Assembly: GCA_963717195.1 (NCBI GenBank)
Contig: CAVQVR010000002.1
Span: 186,001 to 250,000 of the forward strand
Direction: 5' to 3'
DNA length: 64,000 nt
From: JACDAE01 sp963717195
GTDB taxonomy: Bacteria; Chloroflexota; Ktedonobacteria; Ktedonobacterales; Ktedonobacteraceae
This document shows positions 36,138 to 45,733 of the stretch, piece by piece. Under the pieces are notes generated by a model. It made no database searches. It saw nothing but the letters and a program-made list of their open reading frames with translations, and was not told where the DNA came from. The number at the start of each line of letters is the position of its first letter. The first letter of the stretch is position 1. A program made the translations under genes and the position numbers.

Positions 36138-37045
36138 CCTTTTCAGCACTCCTCATCAAAGAACTTCGTTTGCGCATGCGCCGTGAACGCACCATCTGGA
36201 TCATCGTCCTTTATATCCTTCTCATGGGCCTGATTGGCTGGTTCTTTATCAATCGCTTCTCCAACTTCAATGGAAATGGGAGCATGACCCTGAATGATAT
36301 TGGAACCTATCTCTACATGCTGCTCTCAATCGTTCAGCTCTTTCTCATCATTTTCATCACACCAGCTTTTACGGCTACGGCTGTGAATGGTGAGAAAGAA
36401 CGCCAAACGTTCGATCTTTTACTCTGTTCACGTATCTCAGCCTTCTCCTTGATTAGTGGCAAATTGGTCGCTGGCTTAGTCAATGCATTCCTACTCATCG
36501 CAGCCTCCATTCCTCTTTTTAGCCTCGTTTTTTTCTTTGGCGGTATCTCTCCATTCCAGATTATCAGCGCACTCCTTGTATTCATCAGCACCACGTTGAT
36601 TATCGGCTCGTTCAGCCTCTTCTGCTCAACCTTGATCTCAAGGCCCGCAGTCTCCACTTCGATCTCCTATATGACCTGTGTACTCTGGATCTTTATGCCT
36701 CTCGTCCTTTTCATAACGCTCTACTCTTCAGGCAACTGGTTCCAGATGTTCAGCTCGGTCGGCCTCTTTCAATCACCACTCTTCTTAAGTCAGCCTGCTC
36801 CTTTACTGCTCTGGAATCCACTTCTAGCCCTGGTGAATACTTATCCGGCTGGTAGCACAATGAGCAACTATACACTGCACGGATTACACCTTAGCCCCTG
36901 GGTCGCCTACGTCCTCCTTAACCTGATAGCCACTGCCCTGTTCTTTTTGCTAAGCGTATACTTGATCAGATTAGCAACACCTATACGCCTACCAGGAAGG
37001 AAAAAGTCCATTGTACAAAACAATGCTTCAGTACATGTATCCTAG
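36134..37045 (+). CDS. ABC-2 type permease
   Basis: A 303-residue membrane protein with six hydrophobic segments: TIWIIVLYILLMGLIGWFF, YLYMLLSIVQLFLIIFITPA, NAFLLIAASIPLFSLVFFFG, ALLVFISTTLIIGSFSLF, MTCVLWIFMPLVLFITLY and YVLLNLIATALFFLLSVYLI. The motif TATAVNGEKERQTFDLLL after the second helix is the coupling-helix signature of ABC-2 permeases (E-x-x-x-T-x-x-x-L). The start overlaps the ATPase stop. The C-terminal tail is basic. Together the pair forms a dimeric exporter or an envelope-remodelling ATPase. Confidence 0.92.
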   Translation: MTFSALLIKELRLRMRRERTIWIIVLYILLMGLIGWFFINRFSNFNGNGSMTLNDIGTYLYMLLSIVQLFLIIFITPAFTATAVNGEKERQTFDLLLCSRISAFSLISGKLVAGLVNAFLLIAASIPLFSLVFFFGGISPFQIISALLVFISTTLIIGSFSLFCSTLISRPAVSTSISYMTCVLWIFMPLVLFITLYSSGNWFQMFSSVGLFQSPLFLSQPAPLLLWNPLLALVNTYPAGSTMSNYTLHGLHLSPWVAYVLLNLIATALFFLLSVYLIRLATPIRLPGRKKSIVQNNASVHVS

Positions 37046-37100
37046 CATATGGTATAACTAAAAAGAGAACGTAGGCAACCACTTTCTCGCGTACCCCAAC

Positions 37101-37145
37101 CGTAGGGGCACCATTTAGTAGGGGCACCGTTTACAAGCCCGTGTG
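37101..37145. repeat. Dispersed TGTAGGGGC repeat, double unit
   Basis: CGTAGGGGCACCATTTA and GTAGGGGCACCGTTTACAA (then GCCCGTGTGG) lie head to tail just before the Q-rich protein gene. They match the family seen at 15010, 49515, 56603 and 60471. Confidence 0.7.
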
Positions 37146-37167
37146 GCCGATCAAGAAAGGTAGTGTT

Positions 37168-38799
37168 ATGGCAACCCTGATGCCATCCCGATTGGCAGCA
37201 ATCACCCATGAAGCGCTGGACCGCGAGAGCCTCGTCAGTGCACTACGTCCATGGCAGAGACGACTCTCGGTACAACAGGTAATCCGCTGGACTCTATGGG
37301 GTATAAACGCAGGCCTTCTATTGGCTTGCCTTATTCTCCTTATAGCACGTATGACTCCCTGGAGCAACGCCAGCATATGGGCTATAGGCATTATCATTGC
37401 AAGCACTGTTATCGCTCCTGGAATGGCGCTCTGGAGACATCCTTCGCTCTCTTCTACTGCCCGCATGGCTGATAGCCGTCTATCACTTCATGATCGGCTG
37501 GGTACAGCCTGGGAACTACGCAACCAATCTGCTCCCCTGGCAAAACTCCAGCGCCGCGATGCCCTGAAGCAGTTGCAAAAACATGCACCCGCAAAGACGC
37601 TCCCTCTTCGCCCTGGCCGCTCCACTGCTTTGTTCTTCATTCTCGTTGCCATCTTCTTTGCCGTTCTTCTTGTCCTACCCAATCCGATGACATCCATTCT
37701 CAAACAGCAAGCAGCGTTTCAGGCTCGCATAGCAAAACAGATTGCCTCTATCGAACAGGTACGCCAGAATCTTGCACAGCAATCCAGCATCTCTCCTACC
37801 GAGCGGCAAAAAATTGATCAAATCTTGAGTGACCTGGAAAATAAACTTCAGCAGACAAAAACTGATACCCAGGCACAGCAAACCCTCGCACAGGCTCAGA
37901 CACAACTTAATCAACAACTCAATCCTCAAGCGTCCAACAATGCACAAGCAAATGCAGCGGCCAGTTCATCTTTGCAGAATAGCAAGAATGCAGATCTGAA
38001 AGCTCTCGGCAATGCACTGGCCAATAACAATAGCAAGCAGGTTTCCCAGGCGCTACAAAATCTAGCCGGACAGATCAACAAATTGTCGCCCACGCAACAA
38101 GCACAGCTATCACAACAGCTCGAAAATGCTGCTAACCAGGCAAGCCAGGATCAATCATTGAGTTCAGCACTTCATCAAGCGGCAAAAGCGGTCGCCGACG
38201 GTAATCAAAGTGAAGTCAATGATGCCGCTAAGACTATGCAAACAGCCACAGCACAAAACGCGGCCACACAGGCTCAGGAGAACAGCATCAACCAGGCTGC
38301 CCAATCATTGCAACAGGTCGCGAACAACCTTGCCTCTTCAAACGATGGATCGACTAATCAAAATCAAGAGCAAGCTCAAAGTCAGAACCAGAGCCAGGGA
38401 CAGCAAGGACAACAGACTCAGGGGCAGCAGGGACAACAGGCTCAAGCTCAGGGACAGCAGGGACAACAGGCTCAAGCTCAGGGACAGAGTCAAAGTCAGA
38501 CTCAGGGACAACAAGGACAGCAAGGACAGGGAAAGGGTGGCTCACAAGGGAACAATGGAGCTGGGAACCAGCAAGGCAAAAATGAGCAGGTCACCATCCC
38601 CGGACAGACCAGTTCCGGCTCTAGCACTCAGAGTGCCGACAATAATACGAGTGTCGTCCAGTCTGGCAACTCCGTTCCCTACTCTCAGGTTGTCCAGCAG
38701 TACAGTCAGATGGCGCATGACGAGATCGACAACAGCACCATCTCTCCCGATCAGAAAGATCTCGTTCACGACTACTTTAATCATTTGGAAGGGCAGTAA
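37168..38799 (+). CDS. Q-rich coiled-coil membrane protein, DUF4175-like layout
   Basis: A 543-residue protein. Residues 1-180 hold an N-terminal helical head (LMPSRLAAITHEALDRESL), two hydrophobic helices (WGINAGLLLACLILLIA; IWAIGIIIASTVIAPGMALW) and a third (ALFFILVAIFFAVLLVLP). The rest is cytoplasmic or periplasmic, predicted coiled coil (QNLAQQSSISPTERQKIDQI and repeated LQQ/QAQ), then a pure low-complexity run of GQQGQQAQAQ units and a conserved-looking C-terminus (SQVVQQYSQMAHDEIDNSTI). The layout matches proteins that accompany MoxR and vWA genes. I start at the ATG 37168 after AAGAAAGG. MoxR starts 6 bases after its stop. Confidence 0.8.
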   Translation: MATLMPSRLAAITHEALDRESLVSALRPWQRRLSVQQVIRWTLWGINAGLLLACLILLIARMTPWSNASIWAIGIIIASTVIAPGMALWRHPSLSSTARMADSRLSLHDRLGTAWELRNQSAPLAKLQRRDALKQLQKHAPAKTLPLRPGRSTALFFILVAIFFAVLLVLPNPMTSILKQQAAFQARIAKQIASIEQVRQNLAQQSSISPTERQKIDQILSDLENKLQQTKTDTQAQQTLAQAQTQLNQQLNPQASNNAQANAAASSSLQNSKNADLKALGNALANNNSKQVSQALQNLAGQINKLSPTQQAQLSQQLENAANQASQDQSLSSALHQAAKAVADGNQSEVNDAAKTMQTATAQNAATQAQENSINQAAQSLQQVANNLASSNDGSTNQNQEQAQSQNQSQGQQGQQTQGQQGQQAQAQGQQGQQAQAQGQSQSQTQGQQGQQGQGKGGSQGNNGAGNQQGKNEQVTIPGQTSSGSSTQSADNNTSVVQSGNSVPYSQVVQQYSQMAHDEIDNSTISPDQKDLVHDYFNHLEGQ

Positions 38800-38804
38800 A
38801 ACGC

Positions 38805-39899
38805 ATGGCAAATACAGGCGACAATACATCACCCGTAGTGAAGACTCTCAATGAGGATAGCATACTTCAAAATGGGCATACACCCTCTTCACAGGAAACT
38901 GAAGGACCGGGCGAGAGCGATATCGCAATGTTCATGGATATCGCCCAGCGCCTGGAGAACGAATTATGCTCCATTGTAGTTGGTCAGGAGCGTGTCATTC
39001 GTGAATTGCTGCTGGCTCTTTTCGCCGGAGGACATGTTCTACTGGAAGGAGTACCAGGATTGGGTAAAACGCTCCTTGTACGCACTTTATCCGATGCGCT
39101 GGCACTCAAGTTTGCCCGCATTCAATTCACGCCCGATCTGATGCCCGCCGACATCGTGGGCACTACCATCGTTACTGACCAGGCAGACGGCGGAGCAGGG
39201 AGCAAACGTGTCTTTAGCTTCCAACCCGGCCCCATCTTCGCCAATATCGTCCTGGCCGACGAGATTAACCGTGCCACTCCCAAAACACAATCTGCGCTGC
39301 TTGAGGGCATGCAGGAACGCACCGTCAGCGTGGGTGACCGCACACGTCTACTCCCCCAGCCGTTCTTTGTATTGGCAACCCAGAACCCTCTCGAAATGGA
39401 AGGGACCTATCCTTTGCCCGAAGCCCAGCTTGATCGCTTCTTACTTAAAATTCAGGTCAACTTTCCAAAAGCCGCCGATCTGTTGCGCATCATCGACACT
39501 ACAGTAGGAACCCAATCAATGCATGCCCAGGTGATTGCTGCCGGCGAAGAACTTTTGCAATTGATCGCTACCGCACGTGCCGTACCCGTTGCTACCCATA
39601 TTAAAGAATTTGCAGTACGCCTGCTCCTGGCAACCCATCCCGATCAAGAAGATGCGCCAGAAAAAGTGCGTCAATATGTGCGTTACGGTGCCAGCCCGCG
39701 TGGTTTACAGGCGCTCATCACAACCTCGAAAGTTCGTGCTCTGCTCGAAGGACGTTATAATGTATCTATAGAAGACCTGTGTGCCGTGGCCTATCCAGCA
39801 CTGCGCCATCGTATTGTGCTCAATTTCGACGGACTCGCGGATAATGTGACTGTGGAGAGCTTGATTGACACGATTATCGAAGAGATCGAGTTAGTATAA
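38805..39899 (+). CDS. MoxR family AAA+ ATPase
   Basis: A 364-residue AAA+ chaperone-like ATPase. Motifs: Walker A GVPGLGKTLLVRT, Walker B NIVLADEINRATPKTQ, sensor 1 FVLATQNPLEMEGTYPLPEAQLDRF (two adjacent blocks) and a C-terminal lid ending YGASPRGLQAL. MoxR proteins act with vWA partners to insert metals or mature complexes. Here the DUF58, BatA-like and vWA genes follow immediately. The stop codon overlaps the DUF58 start (TAATG), a strong sign of coupling. The N-terminal 40 residues are an acidic, poorly conserved extension. Confidence 0.95.
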   Translation: MANTGDNTSPVVKTLNEDSILQNGHTPSSQETEGPGESDIAMFMDIAQRLENELCSIVVGQERVIRELLLALFAGGHVLLEGVPGLGKTLLVRTLSDALALKFARIQFTPDLMPADIVGTTIVTDQADGGAGSKRVFSFQPGPIFANIVLADEINRATPKTQSALLEGMQERTVSVGDRTRLLPQPFFVLATQNPLEMEGTYPLPEAQLDRFLLKIQVNFPKAADLLRIIDTTVGTQSMHAQVIAAGEELLQLIATARAVPVATHIKEFAVRLLLATHPDQEDAPEKVRQYVRYGASPRGLQALITTSKVRALLEGRYNVSIEDLCAVAYPALRHRIVLNFDGLADNVTVESLIDTIIEEIELV

Positions 39900-40797
39900 T
39901 GGCAGACAACGGCGAAAAATTACGCTTTCCACTCGACGCTCACACACTCCAGCGCCTGGACACTCTTGCCTTGCAAGCCCGTCGTCCCATGGCAACTGGA
40001 CGCCCGGGACGCCGACGCTCGCCCCTGGCTGGCTCCTCTATGGAATTCTCGATTTCCGCCGTTACTCGCCCGGAGACGACTTCCGCCGCATCGACTGGCG
40101 TGCCTACGCACGCCTGGAACGCCTCTTCCTACGCGTCTTTGAAGCCGAAGAAAATATTACGGTCACGATCCTTATAGATTGCTCCGACTCAATGTATTAT
40201 GGCACACCATCAAAAGCCGACCTGGCCATCTCTCTCGCAGCCGCACTGGCATACGTATCCCTCAAATGCGAGGATAACGTCATCGTTGGCGCACTCACTG
40301 ATCGCCTCGTCTCCTATCGACGTGGTAGTGGAGGCAAGAATGCTATCTGGAACATCGGTGACTTCCTGACACGTCTGCCACGTTCAGGTAGCACAAACCT
40401 CAATAGAGCTCTCTACGACCTTGGTCGCGTGGTCAATAGTCCTGGCCTGACCATTATCCTTTCGGATTTCCTGGCCCCAGGAGGCTACCAGACCGGCGTG
40501 CGAGCTGTGCGCCAGCTCCATCAGGAAGTCGCCATGTTACAAATTCTCTCGCCAGACGAGGTTCAACCCGATATTCAAGGAGACTGGCAGTTGCACGATA
40601 GTGAAGGAGCGGGAAGCATTGATGTGAGTATCTCACCTGGCATACTCGCCGCCTATCAGCAACGTCTGGCCAACTTTACGCAGGAAATCGCGGAATTTGC
40701 ACATATACACATGGCAACCTACGCACTTATACCGAGCGAAATGAGTATTATCGACGTCGTACAACGTTTATTACGGCAAATTGAGCTGATTTGCTAA
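39899..40797 (+). CDS. DUF58/vWA-like protein, reading frame broken once
   Basis: A DUF58 protein of about 299 residues, the usual partner of MoxR. The first frame gives LDTLALQARRPMATGRPGRR and GSSMEF; the second gives DFRRYSPGDDFRRIDWRAYA, the DUF58 signature, then the vWA core TVTILIDCSDSMYYGTPSKA with an intact metal-binding D-x-S-x-S. The frames differ by -1, so about one base is missing near GAATTCTCGAT (40043-40053). No stop intervenes in the restored frame. The C-terminus (LLRQIELIC) ends 18 bases before the BatA-like gene. Confidence 0.85.
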
Positions 40798-40815
40798 TCA
40801 AGGAAGGATGAACGC

Positions 40816-42837
40816 ATGAATCTTCTTGCTCCAGTAGCTTTCGCCTTTGCCTTGATCATCCCTATCATCCTGCTGCTCTATTTTATGCGCCCAAAACGCC
40901 AGCAGCGCACGGTTGCCAGTACCTTGCTCTGGCAGCAAGCTTTACAAGATATGCAGGCCAGTCGTCCCTGGCAGCGCCTTCGCTTCACGCCGCTTCTGCT
41001 CCTGCAAGTCCTGGCCGCTCTCTTTATTGTACTCGCACTGATACGTCCGGCAATCTTTACTAACAGCTCTATCAGTGGCAATACCATCATCATTTTGCAG
41101 GCCTCAGCAAGTATGCAGGCAACAGACGTTGCCCCCAATAGATTCGAGAGCGCTCGCAACAATATCTCCAACATGATTAACAACCTTGGCCCCAATGATC
41201 ATCTCTCGCTGATTACAATGGCAAATACTCCCCAGGTACTGATCGCAGACTCAAATGATCAAACACTATTGTCAGCGGCACTTCAACGCGCAAAAGTCAC
41301 CAACCAGAATGCCGATCTAGAACTGGCTTTATCTCTGGCCAATTCACTCGCCGCAGGACACACAGATACCCAGGTACTGGTCGTGGGAGATGGGCACGTC
41401 ACGACCCCCGATCAGAATTTGGTCGTCCCTTTTCCTGTACACTATCTGCGCATTGGAACCAACGCACCGAACGTTGCGCTTCTTACCCTTTCTTCCCGCA
41501 CTCTCCAGAATAATCTCGTTGCCCTTGCCCAGGTTGCCAACTACAGCTCGCAACAACGCTCAATTCCAGTCGAATTGTTCGCCGATGGGCGCGAAGTAAG
41601 TGTACAGACAGCAACGCTCGCGCCACAGGCTACAGGAACAGTTCAGTGGACAGGATTGCCATCCACGACACGCTTCCTTCATGCTCAACTTATTTCACAG
41701 GATGCAATGACGGTCGATCACAATGCATGGGCTATCGTAGGAGGATCACAGAAAGGGCGTGTACTCCTCGTCACAAAGGGCAACATGTTTCTAGAAGCCG
41801 CTTTTGCCCTGCAACCAGATGTGATACTATCCGAAACGACCCCGACACAATATGTCAATACAGGAAATTACGATCTGACCATCTTCGACGGCTTCGTACC
41901 TCCTGTTTTGCCTGCTGGTGGACTTTTCTTTGTCGACCCGCCAGTAGGATCATATCCATTCGGTACATCAGGCCCATTGATCAAGGTGAGCAGGGTCAGT
42001 CCAGGCGACGACCAGATGGATCTGCTCGCTTCCGTCGATCTCAGTAGTATTCATACACTACAGACCAGCCACCAACTGAAGCCAGCATCAGAAATACAGT
42101 CAGTCATTGATGCCCCTGAAACACCATTATTGATTGCGGGCCAGAACAACAATCAGCGTATTGCGGCTCTTGGCTTTGACCTTCATGATAGCGATCTGGG
42201 ACTACAACCCTCCTTCCCAATCCTGATTCAGAACCTCGCGAACTGGTTCTTACCACAGCCAGTCGCAGGCGATGGACAGATTGCATCGGGGAACCCCGTC
42301 ACTATCCAGACCTGGCCCGGCACGGATCAGGCTACCATTACCAGCCCCGATCAACAAACGACGACGGTAGTGCCTCCATTCCCCGCCATTCCATTCGCCA
42401 GAACCGACGCAGTTGGCATCTACCAGGTAACGCAACGCGTCCATGGACAACTCTTGCACGGTGCCTTTACAGTCAACCTGTTCAATCCACTGCAGTCCAA
42501 TCTTGCACCGGCCAGAACCCTGCCAGTGCTAGGCAGCAGTGAATTTACACCCAACGGGAATGGCGTATCACGAGAGTTACGCGAGATCTGGCCCTGGGTC
42601 GCCGCCCTCCTGCTCCTGATTTTGTGCACCGAATGGTGGCTTTTCAGCCGTGGATACCAGGTGCAAAAGCCGCCACGCCAGCAGCGAGAAACACCAGGCC
42701 AACACAGCATCCTGGACAAACGTCTCTCATCATTGACAGCAAAAAATACACGTATAGAGAACATACAGAAACGTTACCTTCTCGCCAGAAAACAATTCTT
42801 AAGAGCATCCAGACGCGCCAGAAATAAACTTCGGTAA
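40816..42837 (+). CDS. BatA-like membrane protein with degenerate vWA domain
   Basis: A 673-residue protein. It begins with the BatA N-terminal module (MNLLAPVAFAFALIIPIILL, FMRPKRQQRTVASTLLWQQA) and a second helix (FTPLLLLQVLAALFIVLALI), then a vWA domain. The metal-dependent adhesion site is altered: the usual D-x-S-x-S is QASAS (in IIILQASASM), so the first aspartate is missing. A GATase-like or Rossmann region follows (GRVLLVTKGNMFLEAAF; YDLTIFDGFVPPVLPAG), and a C-terminal helix (WPWVAALLLLILCTEWWLF) with a basic tail. It stands between DUF58 and the larger vWA protein in a tight series. Confidence 0.85.
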   Translation: MNLLAPVAFAFALIIPIILLLYFMRPKRQQRTVASTLLWQQALQDMQASRPWQRLRFTPLLLLQVLAALFIVLALIRPAIFTNSSISGNTIIILQASASMQATDVAPNRFESARNNISNMINNLGPNDHLSLITMANTPQVLIADSNDQTLLSAALQRAKVTNQNADLELALSLANSLAAGHTDTQVLVVGDGHVTTPDQNLVVPFPVHYLRIGTNAPNVALLTLSSRTLQNNLVALAQVANYSSQQRSIPVELFADGREVSVQTATLAPQATGTVQWTGLPSTTRFLHAQLISQDAMTVDHNAWAIVGGSQKGRVLLVTKGNMFLEAAFALQPDVILSETTPTQYVNTGNYDLTIFDGFVPPVLPAGGLFFVDPPVGSYPFGTSGPLIKVSRVSPGDDQMDLLASVDLSSIHTLQTSHQLKPASEIQSVIDAPETPLLIAGQNNNQRIAALGFDLHDSDLGLQPSFPILIQNLANWFLPQPVAGDGQIASGNPVTIQTWPGTDQATITSPDQQTTTVVPPFPAIPFARTDAVGIYQVTQRVHGQLLHGAFTVNLFNPLQSNLAPARTLPVLGSSEFTPNGNGVSRELREIWPWVAALLLLILCTEWWLFSRGYQVQKPPRQQRETPGQHSILDKRLSSLTAKNTRIENIQKRYLLARKQFLRASRRARNKLR

Positions 42838-42867
42838 CGCTCACATTCCAAATGAAAGGGAAGCATC

Positions 42868-45720
42868 GTGTTATCATTTGAGCAACCACTGTTACTTTTG
42901 CTCTTACTACCCATCACCATCCTGGTTTATCTCACCTGGAGAAGATCTTCTTTGCCTTTTTCAGCTTCCCAGCGACGTCTCATTCTGGCCTGTCGCCTGG
43001 CACTCTTCACACTGATTATCTGTGCACTGGCAGGAGCTGCCTGGCAACAACCCATCTCACGACAGGCAACAGTTTTTGTAGGCGATATCTCCGATAGCAC
43101 CTCTGCACAACGCCCGCTCATCGAGCAATGGATTAATTCAGCCATACAGCATAAACGCAACTCGGATGAGGTAGGCATCGTAGCTGTGGGACGTAATGCA
43201 CTGGTAGAGCAATCAATCAAATCACAGATCGATTTTACGCATTTTGAGTCCACTCCAGATACCAACTACACAGACCTGGCGGCAGGGCTCCGTCTCGCAG
43301 CTGCTATTTTACCAGCGGATACTCAACGCCATATTGTCTTGCTCACCGATGGCCAACAAAACCTCGAAGATGCACTTCAGGAAGCACAATTATTACAACA
43401 GGAAGGTATTCGCCTTGATGTCGTACCTCTGCCTTCATCTCAAGGCCCGGAAGCACGCGTTGATAATCTTACAGCGCCCACACAACTACATACCAACGAA
43501 CGCTTTCTACTGCACGCCCAACTGTATAGCAGCGTTAGCCAGACAGCCACAGTACGCATCTTCATGGATCAGAGCATTATCCTACAACAATCACTCCCTC
43601 TGGGTATTGGAGAACAAGAATTAAGCTTTAACCTGATGTCACCTCCACCTGGCTTCCATACCTATCGCATCACGCTTGACGCCCCTGAGGACACTCTTCT
43701 GCAAAATAACGAAGCAACTGCATTTGTTAATGTCCAGGGTCCACCACAAATTTTGCTGATCGAGGGACACCCCGGTAGCGGAGTAAACATCGCTAACGCC
43801 TTGAAGGCAACAAAAATCAATGTTACCATCGCTAATCCCAATGACGTGCCCGTCTCATTAGACGGACTCGCAACGTATAGCGCTGTGGTCCTCGCTGACG
43901 TACCCGCGGTCGATCTGGGCACTGCACGTATGCAAACATTGCAATCATTTGTACGTGATCTTGGACGTGGCCTCGTCGTCAGTGGAGGCGAGAATAGCTA
44001 CGGGCTTGGCGACTATGCCAACACACCTCTAGAGGAAACGCTGCCCGTATCCATGGACATTCCACAGCATAAAAATACGCCGAATCTCGCGGTCGTACTC
44101 ATTATCGAGAGCCTGGAAGCTCCATTACCAGTCAATATCTCCAAAGAGGCCGCTAAGGGTGTCATCAATCTATTGACACCAAACGACCAGGTTGGCATTT
44201 CAGCCGGTTATGGAACACTTGCCATTCCAATGCAGCATGTCACTAACAAAGCCTCGATCAACAAAGCCATCGACGCCATGGACCCGACCGACCCGGCTAG
44301 CTATAGCCCGGATCTGGTGAACGCGGAAAAGGTTCTCCTGCATACCAATGCGCAGATCAAGCACGTTATCCTGCTCGGTGATGGCGATGCCTTTGACAAC
44401 TATGCTCCCCAGGTCACGAAAATGGCGAAGGAGAACATTACCATCTCCACAGTCGCGACCAATTCATCGGACTATCAAGAACTGGGTACGATGATCAACA
44501 TCGCATCATGGGGAAAAGGCCGCTTCTACCGTGCAGATGATCCAAGCATTATTCCGCAAGTTCTACTGCAAGAGACGGAACAGGCTGCCAGACGCACGAT
44601 TATTAACGAACCATTCGTTCCAGCGGTAGTAGGGACACCTCCAATCCTTACAGGACTAAAAGGGCTGCCTATTCTGGACGGTTATGTCGCTACGACGCCA
44701 AAACCAGCGGCACAGATGGTCCTTGTCAGTCAGCATGACGACCCTGTTCTCGCTGTCTGGCAGTACGGTCTGGGGCGCGTCGTCGCCTGGACCAGCGATG
44801 CATTGGGGCTCTGGACTTCGCACTGGTTGCAATGGAATCAAGCGGCACAGTGGTGGGCCAATCTGGTAACATGGACCTTGCCTGCACCAGATAGCAGCAT
44901 GAATATCAACGGACAAATCGTGAACGGCAATGGACAAATCACTGTGGACCTACCAACAACGCAAGCCAATACTAATCAACAACAGGTGACAGCGCATATC
45001 ATTGCTCCCGACCATTCACAACAAACAATCAACTTACAGCCAGCCGCTCCACAACGCTGGCAGGGGAACTTCTCGGCAGCGTCTGTAGGCACCTATGTCT
45101 TCCAGGTAACCTGGCAAGGAACCTCCAGCAAAGGATCAGTCAGCCGCCTCACAGCGACAACAGGCATGGTCGTGCCCTATTCACCTGAATTTCGTACCCA
45201 GGGCACGGACATCACGTTCCTCAAGCTCCTGGCCCAGGATGGTGGAGGGACGATTCTGAAGATAAATGATAGCACTGGAGCATTTCAGCAGAACCTGACT
45301 CCTGTTTCGGCATCATTACCTATCACATTCCTGTTGCTTGCACTTGCAGCACTACTGTTACCAATTGATATTGCGGCGCGGCGTCTCTCCAGCCTGAAGT
45401 CCCTCGCCATCGCGTGGAGATGGCTACTTATGCATCTTCGACCCGCTAAGTTCCAGCTTGCCAGCACGACTGATGGCCTCAAGGACAGCACTATCGGGGC
45501 AACATTGGGCAACATACGTCTACAACGCGAGGAGCGCCGTACCCGTGTACAGCCGCCCAAACCACTTTCAAACAGCAAAGAAACGATACATACCAAACCA
45601 GATAAAGCACATGCAGCACCAGTACAGTCTATACAACGAGAGATGACCACGATGGAACGGCTACTAGAGGCCAAACGTAAACGCATGCAGGAAGAAGCAC
45701 TGAGTGAACTGAAAGAATGA
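42868..45720 (+). CDS. vWA and GATase-like membrane protein
   Basis: A 950-residue protein with two N-terminal helices (LLLLLLLPITILVYL; LALFTLIICALAGAAW), a vWA domain with intact metal site (VFVGDISDST ... NYTDLAAGLRLAA ... IVLLTDGQQN), beta sandwich modules, and a glutamine-amidotransferase-like domain (ILLIEGHPGSGVNIANALK ... DLGRGLVVSGGENSYGLGDY). A second vWA-like half follows (LAVVLIIESLEA; HVILLGDGDAFDNYA), then a C-terminal helix (LPITFLLLALAALLLPIDIA) and a charged cytoplasmic tail. The start is a GTG with AAAGGGAAG upstream. This is the last gene of the train; the aldolase follows 13 bases later. Confidence 0.85.
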   Translation: MLSFEQPLLLLLLLPITILVYLTWRRSSLPFSASQRRLILACRLALFTLIICALAGAAWQQPISRQATVFVGDISDSTSAQRPLIEQWINSAIQHKRNSDEVGIVAVGRNALVEQSIKSQIDFTHFESTPDTNYTDLAAGLRLAAAILPADTQRHIVLLTDGQQNLEDALQEAQLLQQEGIRLDVVPLPSSQGPEARVDNLTAPTQLHTNERFLLHAQLYSSVSQTATVRIFMDQSIILQQSLPLGIGEQELSFNLMSPPPGFHTYRITLDAPEDTLLQNNEATAFVNVQGPPQILLIEGHPGSGVNIANALKATKINVTIANPNDVPVSLDGLATYSAVVLADVPAVDLGTARMQTLQSFVRDLGRGLVVSGGENSYGLGDYANTPLEETLPVSMDIPQHKNTPNLAVVLIIESLEAPLPVNISKEAAKGVINLLTPNDQVGISAGYGTLAIPMQHVTNKASINKAIDAMDPTDPASYSPDLVNAEKVLLHTNAQIKHVILLGDGDAFDNYAPQVTKMAKENITISTVATNSSDYQELGTMINIASWGKGRFYRADDPSIIPQVLLQETEQAARRTIINEPFVPAVVGTPPILTGLKGLPILDGYVATTPKPAAQMVLVSQHDDPVLAVWQYGLGRVVAWTSDALGLWTSHWLQWNQAAQWWANLVTWTLPAPDSSMNINGQIVNGNGQITVDLPTTQANTNQQQVTAHIIAPDHSQQTINLQPAAPQRWQGNFSAASVGTYVFQVTWQGTSSKGSVSRLTATTGMVVPYSPEFRTQGTDITFLKLLAQDGGGTILKINDSTGAFQQNLTPVSASLPITFLLLALAALLLPIDIAARRLSSLKSLAIAWRWLLMHLRPAKFQLASTTDGLKDSTIGATLGNIRLQREERRTRVQPPKPLSNSKETIHTKPDKAHAAPVQSIQREMTTMERLLEAKRKRMQEEALSELKE

Positions 45721-45733
45721 GAGAAAGGAATAT

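Noticed and set aside
38338..38545. Leu/Ser-rich and Pro/Glu-rich minus ORFs
   Set aside because: They are shadows of the Q-rich repeat in the membrane protein gene.
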